Below, one piece after another: positions 58,234 through 64,000 of a stretch of DNA of 64,000 nt (positions are counted from its first letter, which is position 1; each line of letters opens with the position of its first letter). The stretch comes from Acidobacteria bacterium RIFCSPLOWO2_12_FULL_68_19. GTDB lineage: Bacteria > Acidobacteriota > Vicinamibacteria > Vicinamibacterales > UBA2999. The notes below the pieces were generated by a model. That model was given only the letters and a program-made list of their open reading frames with translations, did no database searches and had not been told where the DNA came from. The position numbers and the translations under genes were made by a program. The stretch covers positions 75,417 to 139,416 of the forward strand of contig MELF01000020.1 of assembly GCA_001767525.1 (NCBI GenBank). The letters are read 5' to 3'.

Positions 58234-60432
58234 TCAGGGCAGGAACACGCGAACGCCGACGCGTACGGTGCGCGGCCATCCGATCGTCCGGACCGGCGTG
58301 CGCCCGACGTCGTAGTCCACGTCGCCGAGGTTCTCCACCGCGACGAATGCGTGCAGGCCGCGCGTCAGCGCCTGGCTGGCGGAGGCGTCGACCACGCCGA
58401 ACGGTTCCAGCCTGAACACGTTCAGATCGTCGTCGAACTGCGCGCCGACGCGCCGCGCCTGCAGCGACCCGGTGAAGCCGCGCGGATCGACGTAGGTGAG
58501 GGTGGCGCCGAGCTGGTACGACGGCACCTGCGGCACGCGCTTGTCGGCGAGCGCCGGCTGCGCCGGCGCGTCGGCGAACGTCGAACGAGTGAGGCCGGCG
58601 AGTGCGCTGACGGTCCACTGCGGGTGGGGCCGGAAGTCCGCCTCGATCTCCAGCCCGCGGGCGCGCACCGTATCGGTGTTCTGGCGCTGGCGCGTGATCT
58701 GCCCCGGCAGGGGCGGCGGCGTCATCGTCACGTTGGTAATCGCCTCGTCGAGCTGGTTCCAGAAGCCGGTCACCCGGGCCGACAGCTGCCGCCACGAGAA
58801 CAGGGCGCCGCCGTCGAAGCCGGTCAGCCGCTCCGGATCGAGCAGCGGGTTGGCGTTGGTCACCGTGTTGCCGACCGCGAAGCGGCGGTGCAGTTCGTTG
58901 AGCGTCGGCGTCCGATGGGCGCGGTACACCGAGGCGTGCACCGAGGCGACCGGCGACAGCGTCCACGCGGCGGAGGCGCGCGGGCTGAAGAACTGCGACG
59001 TATGCGCCGGCGACGAGGCGTCGGTCGGCGTCGATTGCCAGAAGTCGCCGCGCATGCCGGCGACCACCGTCAGCCGGTCGCGCGGGGTCAGGCTGACCCG
59101 GGCGAACATCGCGCCGCTCCGTTCGGTCCCTCCGGAGGGAAACGGTCCGCTCCGCACCCCGGCGACCGAATAGCGGAGCTCCTCCTGATTGCCCCGCGCC
59201 CGCTTGAATTCGCCGCCCAGCAGCCAGACGGATTCGGCCGTCCCGCGCGTCCACTGTCCGGAGACGGTGGCGAACCTCGTCGGGATCGTCTGCTCGAACG
59301 TGAGCCGCTCGGTCGCGCGGCCGGCGGCCACGGCGCTGAATGTCTGGTAGTAGTCCTGCGTCCCGCCCGAGGCGCGCACCTGCCAGGCGCCGTCGCCGGC
59401 CGCGCCGCCCGCCTCGCCCGACACCTGCGTCCAGTCGGTGGAGTTGACCGTGAGCGGCGTGCCGTTCCCCCGCTCCTCCTGATAGAGGCTCAGGCGAGCC
59501 GTCGCATGCCACGCTCCGGCGTTGTAGCCGCCGCCGAGAAATCCGTTCGTGTAGTCGCTGTCGGCGCGCACGTCCACCACGCCGCGCGACTCCTCGCCGA
59601 CAACGACCACGCCGTCGGTGCGCAGCCATTCACCCGCCGCCTCGACGCTCCAGGGACCGCGCTCGGTGCCGCCGAAGCCGGAGAAGCGCGCGGTGTCGTG
59701 CGACCCGCCTTCAGCGGTGGCGCGAAAGCGCGTGCGCCCCGGAGGAAACGTCAGCACCTGGATCACGCCGCCGAGCGCGTCGGCGCCGTACAGATCGCCC
59801 GTGGCGCCGCGCACCACCTCCACGCGGTCCACCGCCGCCTGGGGGATGCGGTTCCAGTACACCCAGCTGCCGAACGCGTCGTTGAGCGGAACGCCGTCGG
59901 CCAGCACGAGCGTGCGGCTCGCGCCCGATCCCGAGACGCCGCGCAGCGTCACGCCCTGCGTCGTCGGGTTCGACACGCGCGAGGAAGAGCGCCGGAACAG
60001 GCTGAAGCCCGGCGTATTCCGGAGCGCGTCGTCGAGGGCGCCGGCGGCCGAGGTCAGCAGCTCGGCCGACGTCAGCACCGTCGTGGCCTCGGGCGTCGCC
60101 AGCCGCGCGGCGCCGCGCGAGGCGGTGACGACAATCGTATCGACGAGCGGCGCCGGATGCAGCACGACGCGCAGATCCTGCGCGCCGCCCCGCACGGTCA
60201 GCGTCGCCGGTGCGAAGCCGGCGGAGGTGACTTGCAGCTCCGCCCCGGCGTCGGAGACGTCCGCCAGCGAGAACGACCCGTCATCGGCAGTGGTCGCCGA
60301 CGCGGTGCCCGCCGTGACCTGCGCGCCCCCCACCGGCGCGCCGGACGCATCGACGACAATCCCTCCCACCTGGGCGGCCTCGACGCCCACGGCGGCCAGA
60401 CACGAGAGAGCGACGAGAATGGCTGTGCGCAT
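58234..60432 (-). CDS. TonB-dependent receptor (siderophore/cobalamin type)
   Basis: A 732-residue outer-membrane receptor starting MRTAILVALSCLAAVGVEA at ATG 60432. Residues about 22-90 are a carboxypeptidase-regulatory-like domain (GGIVVDASGAPVGGAQV). The plug (about 95-205) has DTIVVTASR, a TonB-box-like segment, and GVTLRGVSGSGASRTLVLADG, DRVEVVRGATGDLYGADALGG. Barrel motifs YRAHRTPTLNELHRRF and RARGLEIEADFRP are typical of BtuB/FepA-like proteins, and it ends RVGVRVFLP. Ligand unknown. The upstream frame extension to 60822 is not used, because a TAAGAT -10 lies 7 bases before ATG 60432. Confidence 0.92.
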   Translation of the reverse strand: MRTAILVALSCLAAVGVEAAQVGGIVVDASGAPVGGAQVTAGTASATTADDGSFSLADVSDAGAELQVTSAGFAPATLTVRGGAQDLRVVLHPAPLVDTIVVTASRGAARLATPEATTVLTSAELLTSAAGALDDALRNTPGFSLFRRSSSRVSNPTTQGVTLRGVSGSGASRTLVLADGVPLNDAFGSWVYWNRIPQAAVDRVEVVRGATGDLYGADALGGVIQVLTFPPGRTRFRATAEGGSHDTARFSGFGGTERGPWSVEAAGEWLRTDGVVVVGEESRGVVDVRADSDYTNGFLGGGYNAGAWHATARLSLYQEERGNGTPLTVNSTDWTQVSGEAGGAAGDGAWQVRASGGTQDYYQTFSAVAAGRATERLTFEQTIPTRFATVSGQWTRGTAESVWLLGGEFKRARGNQEELRYSVAGVRSGPFPSGGTERSGAMFARVSLTPRDRLTVVAGMRGDFWQSTPTDASSPAHTSQFFSPRASAAWTLSPVASVHASVYRAHRTPTLNELHRRFAVGNTVTNANPLLDPERLTGFDGGALFSWRQLSARVTGFWNQLDEAITNVTMTPPPLPGQITRQRQNTDTVRARGLEIEADFRPHPQWTVSALAGLTRSTFADAPAQPALADKRVPQVPSYQLGATLTYVDPRGFTGSLQARRVGAQFDDDLNVFRLEPFGVVDASASQALTRGLHAFVAVENLGDVDYDVGRTPVRTIGWPRTVRVGVRVFLP

Positions 60433-60439
60433 TGCGGAA

Positions 60440-60445
60440 ATCTTA
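60440..60445 (-). promoter_or_regulatory. -10 element, probable leaderless start of TonB receptor gene
   Basis: TAAGAT on the minus strand ends 7 bases before the ATG at 60432, with TTGTGG 16 bases further upstream. Confidence 0.5.
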
Positions 60446-60499
60446 CGACAACCCGGGGCCGCCACAACCCTTTCTCTGCGCTGGAGGAAGAGATCCGGT

Positions 60500-60528
60500 T
60501 TGCCCGTCGGAACAAACGTTGCTAAGCT
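60500..60528 (+). promoter_or_regulatory. promoter, probable leaderless start of VWA gene
   Basis: TTGCCC (60500-60505), a 17-base spacer and TAAGCT (60523-60528), which ends 7 bases before the ATG at 60536. Confidence 0.5.
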
Positions 60529-60535
60529 CCGTTCT

Positions 60536-61486
60536 ATGCGGTCTTTCGTGATTCCTGCGCTCGCGATCGCCGCGCTGGCTGCCGCCGCCCAGGCACGTGC
60601 CCCGAGCACAGCCGAAGGGTTTGCCCTGAGCGCAGTCGAAGGACAGGAGCCGGTCTTCCGATCGAGCACGCGCATCGTCCCGGTGGTGGCCACGGTGGTC
60701 GACGCCCAGGGGCGTCTGGTCCCCGGCCTCGACCGGGACGAGTTCACGATTCTCGACAACGGCAAACCGCAGGAGGTCACCTTCTTCCAGAACGACGTGC
60801 AGCCCTTCACCGTTGTCGTCATGCTCGATTACAGCGCCAGCATGACGGCCAACCTGGATCGGCTGCAGGCGGCCGCCGAGCAGTTCATCCTGCGGATGCT
60901 GCCCGCGGACAAGGGGCAGGTGGGTTCCTTCAGCGACAAGATTCAGTTCAGCGGAACCTTCACGAGCGACCGCGACGATCTGGTCTTCGCCCTCAAGGAT
61001 CTGCAGTTCGGAAATCCGACGCGGCTCTACGACGCCACCTACGAGAGCATCGCCATGCTCAAGGACGTCGTGGGACGCAAGGTCGTGCTCGTCTTCACCG
61101 ACGGCGACGACACGGCGAGCCGGATGGACATGGGCGACGTGCTCGATCGCGCCAAGAACGACGAGGCGATGATCTACGCGATCGGGCTCGAGTCCGAGTA
61201 CTTCAACGGCCAGCGCAAGGTGCGCACGCGGCCGGATCGCGGGCTGAGGCGCCTGGCCGACGAGACCGGCGGCGGCTACTTCGAGTTGAAGAAGACCGAC
61301 GAGCTCGCGCCGACCTTCACGCGCGTCGCCCAGGAGCTCCACAGCCAGTACACGCTCGGCTTCTCTCCCGCGGCGCTCGACGGCAAGGAGCACAAGCTCG
61401 CCGTCCGGATGAAGCAGCCCGGCATGACGGCCCGGTCGCGGCGGTCCTACATCGCGTCGCCCGACCGCCTCGCGCCCATCGATTGA
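60536..61486 (+). CDS. exported VWA-domain protein (acidobacterial VWFA type)
   Basis: A 316-residue exported protein. After the signal peptide and a repeat-encoded segment (APSTAEGFALSAVEGQ), residues about 42-90 form the usual pre-domain (VVPVVATVVDAQGRLVPGL, FTILDNGKPQEVTFF). The VWA domain has an intact MIDAS, VVMLDYSASMTANLD near residue 95, and VVLVFTDGDDTASR near residue 181. The C-terminus is LHSQYTLGFSPAALDGKEH. Such proteins are numerous in Acidobacteriota; the ligand is unknown. Its TGA overlaps the TTG start of the CyaY-like gene. Confidence 0.9.
   Translation: MRSFVIPALAIAALAAAAQARAPSTAEGFALSAVEGQEPVFRSSTRIVPVVATVVDAQGRLVPGLDRDEFTILDNGKPQEVTFFQNDVQPFTVVVMLDYSASMTANLDRLQAAAEQFILRMLPADKGQVGSFSDKIQFSGTFTSDRDDLVFALKDLQFGNPTRLYDATYESIAMLKDVVGRKVVLVFTDGDDTASRMDMGDVLDRAKNDEAMIYAIGLESEYFNGQRKVRTRPDRGLRRLADETGGGYFELKKTDELAPTFTRVAQELHSQYTLGFSPAALDGKEHKLAVRMKQPGMTARSRRSYIASPDRLAPID
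60601..60642 (+). repeat. CCGAAGGG / CCCTGAGC dispersed repeat inside the VWA gene
   Basis: CCCGAGCACAGCCGAAGGG (60601-60619) and CCCTGAGCGCAGTCGAAGG (60624-60642) are two half-units of a repeat seen in many GC-rich genomes. It lies in frame and encodes residues 22-36, just after the signal peptide. Confidence 0.75.
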
Positions 61487-61803
61487 CGGAGCAGCAGTTC
61501 CGGCTCGAAGCCGGCCGCGCGCTCGGCGAAGCGCTGCGCGCCCTGGTGCCGCTCGCCGAGCGTCGCGGCTTCGACCTCGATCTGCAGGACGGCGTGTTGC
61601 AGCTCGTCTTCGACTCGCCGGCGCCGGCCAAATTCGTCGCCAGCCCGCACGGCCCCGCCCGCCAGATCTGGATTTCAGCGCTCGGACGCACGTACCGGCT
61701 CGCCTGGAATGCCGAAGCGTCGGCATTTGCGCTCGAAGGCGAGGCGCTGCCGGCGCTCCTGGAACGACTGACGCTCGACTTCCTGGACCGCCATCCGGGG
61801 TGA
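61483..61803 (+). CDS. cyaY: CyaY/frataxin-like protein
   Basis: A 106-residue protein that matches the frataxin fold: an N-terminal helix (EQQFRLEAGRALGEALRAL), FDLDLQDGVLQLVF, KFVASPHGPARQIWISALGRTYRLAW and a final helix. Frataxins donate or gate iron in Fe-S assembly on IscU. The acidic patch on helix 1 is weaker than in E. coli CyaY, so the assignment is moderate. The TTG start at 61483 overlaps the VWA gene stop (TTGA), implying coupled translation. Confidence 0.7.
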   Translation: MTEQQFRLEAGRALGEALRALVPLAERRGFDLDLQDGVLQLVFDSPAPAKFVASPHGPARQIWISALGRTYRLAWNAEASAFALEGEALPALLERLTLDFLDRHPG

Positions 61804-61924
61804 CCTCCCCGGGTGCCCGGATTTGCGGACATCCGTTGGCTGGTCACAGCCGAAACAGCTCGAAGAACTGCCGGCTCCGTGGGCTCGACCCTTGCACTCT
61901 TGCCCTCACGTGCTCACCCCGCAC

Positions 61925-62311
61925 GTGACCGGCTGGAAGTCGCTGCTGCTCACTGGCGTCGTGTCGGCGCTGCTCGTGGCGGCGCCGCTCTCCGATGCCG
62001 CCGCCGCCCAGCTGCGCGGCGGCGGACGAGGGCGTCAGGACGGGACGTCCTCGCGTCCGGGCGCTGTCGCCCGAGACATGCCGCGCGGCTACCGTGAGCC
62101 CGTCTTCGCGCGCGGCTACGACGATGGGTACGGACGCGGGCTGGCGGACGGCCGCCGCGGCGCGCGCTACGACCCGGTGGAGAGCCGCGACTACCGGAAC
62201 GGCGATCGCGGCTACGCCAATGGCTACGGCCCGCGCGAGGCGTACCGCACGAATTACCGCACAGGATTTCGCCAGGGATACGAGGACGGCTACCGCGACG
62301 GCACGCGGTAG
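61925..62311 (+). CDS. exported Tyr/Gly/Arg-rich repeat protein
   Basis: A 128-residue protein from GTG 61925: signal peptide (TGWKSLLLTGVVSALLVAAP) followed by an Arg/Gly linker and degenerate repeats of the form GYDDGYGRGLADG, YRNGDRGYANGYG and GFRQGYEDGYRDG. The mature part is basic and aromatic, probably disordered or surface-adherent. No family recognised; a longer frame upstream adds sequence without a leader. It follows cyaY by 121 bases. Confidence 0.6.
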   Translation: MTGWKSLLLTGVVSALLVAAPLSDAAAAQLRGGGRGRQDGTSSRPGAVARDMPRGYREPVFARGYDDGYGRGLADGRRGARYDPVESRDYRNGDRGYANGYGPREAYRTNYRTGFRQGYEDGYRDGTR

Positions 62312-62316
62312 ATCCA

Positions 62317-62344
62317 GGCGTTGGGCGTTGGGCGTTGGGCGTTG
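62317..62344. repeat. GGCGTTG heptamer array
   Basis: Four perfect tandem GGCGTTG units just after the repeat-protein gene; reverse complement of the CAACGCC array at 44899-44933. Confidence 0.9.
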
Positions 62345-62416
62345 GACAGGCTCCCCTGCGCCCGGCCCGGCGTTGTCGCCAGGCCGGGCACCGGGAGCGA
62401 AAGGCAGGTCTCCGCG

Positions 62417-63697
62417 CTACTTCCAGGCGGAATACACGTGCTTGCCGACCAGGTAGGCCGGATTGGCGCCTGGCCGCGGACGGAACTTCTGCACGCCGCC
62501 GCGTCCGACCGCCGCCAGGTACAGGTTCTGTTCCTGGTCGACGCTGATGCCGTGCACGCCCCAGAGCGCGCCGGGGAAGTTCCCCAGGCCGCCCCACGCA
62601 TAGATCAGGCGGCCGTCCCGATCGAAGCGCGCCAGCTTCTGCGCGACCTGGTCGTAGACCCAGATCTTGCGGTCGGCGTCGATGTGCACGAAGTGCAGGT
62701 TCGCCCGGTCCCATGAGAGGGTCCACATCCGCAGGAACTTGCCGTTCTCGTCGAAGATCTGAATCCGCCGGTTGTTGCGGTCGTTGACGTACACCTCGCG
62801 GGTCGCCGGATCCACCGCCACGCCGTGGACGTTGTTGAAGTAGTTCGGGCGGGTTTCCTTGCCGCCGTTCCCGCGCTCGCCCCACGTGGTCAGGTACTTG
62901 CCGTTCTTGTCGAACTTCACGACCCGGGTGTTGAGGTACCCGTCGGCCACATAGAAGCTGCCGTCGGTCTGGAACGCCATGAACGTCGGGCGGTAGAAGT
63001 GCTTGTCGTCCGAGGCGTGCACGTTCGGCTCGCCGATCGTCTGCAGCAGCTTCTTGCCGTCGTTGGTGAACTTGAAGATGGCGTGGCGGTAGTCGTCCAC
63101 CAGGTAGATGTTCTTCTCCGGGTCGTAGGGGCTGATGTAGATCGAGTGCGGCCGCCGCAGCATCTTGTCCCACTGCGTCCAGGTCTCCTTGATCGTGCCG
63201 TCGCGGCCGATGACGACGATGCAGTTGGCCCAGAGGAAGTCGACGCCTGCCTGGCCCGCGTCGGAGTCGTCTCCGACCTTGCCGTTGATCTCGAGCGCGC
63301 CCGGCGGGCTCGCCTGCGTCGCGTTGCGCAGCAGCCCCATGACCGGGAACTGGAGGTTCGGGCCGACCTGCGGGAGCGCCGCCGGCCGCAGCTCCCCCAG
63401 CACCGGCAACTGGCCGCGCTGGATGAAGAGGACGCGGTCCGGGCTCTCGGCGAAGACGCCCTGCCCGGCGCCCCACGTCCACTTCTCGTTGCCCGGGAGC
63501 GTGCTGATGTCCTTGGGCCAGTCGGCCACCACGTCGTAGGGACCGGTGACGTCGAGCGAGCCGACCGCGCTCGGCACCGCGGCGAAGGCGCCGGCGGCGC
63601 CTCCCTGTGCTTCGACCGGCGTCTCGCGGTTGGCGGCGAGATAGCCGACCAGGAACGCGGCGGCGACCACCGCCACCGTGATTGAACGGCTGAACAT
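62417..63697 (-). CDS. exported NHL-type beta-propeller protein
   Basis: A 426-residue protein with an N-terminal membrane anchor or signal (SITVAVVAAAFLVGYLAA) and about six propeller blades. NHL-like blade ends include RRPHSIYISPYDPEKNIYLVDD, YRPTFMAFQTDGSFYVADGYLNTRVVKF, NNVHGVAVDPATREVYVNDRNNRRIQIF and GVHGISVDQEQNLYLAAV. The fold matches peptidyl-alpha-hydroxyglycine lyase relatives, but catalytic residues cannot be judged by eye. AGGAGG lies 7 bases before ATG 63697. Periplasmic; ligand unknown. Confidence 0.85.
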   Translation of the reverse strand: MFSRSITVAVVAAAFLVGYLAANRETPVEAQGGAAGAFAAVPSAVGSLDVTGPYDVVADWPKDISTLPGNEKWTWGAGQGVFAESPDRVLFIQRGQLPVLGELRPAALPQVGPNLQFPVMGLLRNATQASPPGALEINGKVGDDSDAGQAGVDFLWANCIVVIGRDGTIKETWTQWDKMLRRPHSIYISPYDPEKNIYLVDDYRHAIFKFTNDGKKLLQTIGEPNVHASDDKHFYRPTFMAFQTDGSFYVADGYLNTRVVKFDKNGKYLTTWGERGNGGKETRPNYFNNVHGVAVDPATREVYVNDRNNRRIQIFDENGKFLRMWTLSWDRANLHFVHIDADRKIWVYDQVAQKLARFDRDGRLIYAWGGLGNFPGALWGVHGISVDQEQNLYLAAVGRGGVQKFRPRPGANPAYLVGKHVYSAWK

Positions 63698-63843
63698 ACG
63701 AATTCCTCCTGCAGCGGGCGAAAAGTGCATGGTAGGAGATCCGCGCGAGGAAGTCACTCGAATCGTGCCGGGACGCCGCCGGCGGCAGGTGTCACTCCCA
63801 CACCATGAGGCCCGCCCGCCGAGCGGCTCTTCGTTACTGGCCC

Positions 63844-64000
63844 TTACTTCAGCTCCCCGTAGATGAGGTTGAAGTTGCCGCCCGGACCGCCCCGGCCGCC
63901 GGTGAGCGTGTAGCCCTTGAACTTGTCGGGCAACTGGAGCGTGGCCATCGCCTGCTCCGGCGTCCGGCCGGCCTTGAGCGACGCCCGGGCGTGCTGCAGG
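63844..64000 (-). CDS. C-terminal fragment of an MBL-fold hydrolase-like protein
   Basis: The last 52 codons of a gene entering from the right edge, ending with TAA at 63846-63844. AGRTPEQAMATLQLPDKFKG and NFNLIYGELK resemble the C-terminal helix and tail of exported metallo-beta-lactamase-fold hydrolases that occur in Acidobacteriota. The active site is outside the window, so the call rests on this tail only. Confidence 0.5.
   Translation of the reverse strand, partial: LQHARASLKAGRTPEQAMATLQLPDKFKGYTLTGGRGGPGGNFNLIYGELK

Overview
The window is GC-rich, tightly packed bacterial chromosome. I infer Acidobacteriota, most likely a Vicinamibacteria-type lineage. The reasons are two proteins with the acidobacterial VWFA-type domain (44961-47705 and 60536-61486), a DUF5916 outer-membrane protein, a TonB receptor with an N-terminal carboxypeptidase-regulatory domain, many short dispersed intergenic repeats, and a Gram-negative envelope. 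This is inference from gene content; no 16S or ribosomal gene is present. I saw no tRNA, rRNA, CRISPR array or intact insertion sequence.

Layout. 1-12.2 kb: arginine biosynthesis. An E. coli-type argG runs off the left edge, followed by a ferredoxin-reductase-like gene and fabI. Then come two divergent arginine operons, argR / condensed argG-like ORF / argH on the minus strand and argC-argB-argD-argA-argJ-argF on the plus strand. Nearly every junction is a 4-base overlap, and an ArgR-box candidate sits on the argC promoter. 12.2-24 kb: an acyl-CoA ligase, an orphan PxpA, an orphan DGQHR protein, the DUF5916 protein, a membrane acyltransferase, an FTR1 iron permease with a Fur-like site, an exported methyltransferase, MgtC, two tandem RodZ-like HTH proteins and coproheme decarboxylase HemQ. 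24-37 kb: sirtuin and aspartokinase, a Phd/PIN toxin-antitoxin pair, exonuclease III, an acyl desaturase, a two-component system, a TIGR00300 ornithine cyclodeaminase-like enzyme, HtpX, a sulfurtransferase, MsrA and a pseudouridine synthase. 37-41 kb: a metal-uptake operon (Cys/His-rich exported protein, porin, binding protein, permease) with no ATPase. 41-64 kb: mostly exported enzymes and surface proteins (PhoD, amidohydrolase, M19 dipeptidase, VWA/TPR protein, nidogen/PKD protein, two TonB receptors, DsbA-like oxidoreductase, beta-propeller), plus a swivel-first aconitase-family fusion, a quinone reductase, CyaY-like frataxin and an MBL-fold fragment at the right edge.

How they work together. 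Acetyl-CoA and glutamate are carried to ornithine by ArgA/B/C/D/J, to citrulline by ArgF and to arginine by ArgG/H, under ArgR. A TIGR00300 enzyme elsewhere in the window could drain ornithine to proline. Iron and heme functions (FTR1, HemQ, CyaY, TonB receptors) and divalent-metal uptake are well represented.

Two sequence-level themes stand out. First, at least twelve genes have a TANNNT -10 hexamer ending 6-8 bases before the start codon, which implies leaderless mRNAs. This pattern also corrects the starts of htpX and the TIGR00300 gene; a promoter lying over the first argC ATG corrects that one too. Second, several families of short palindromes and 7-8 base tandem repeats occupy gene ends and promoters, and in places form the termini of proteins. 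The most unusual single item is the shortened argG-like ORF at 5035-5787.
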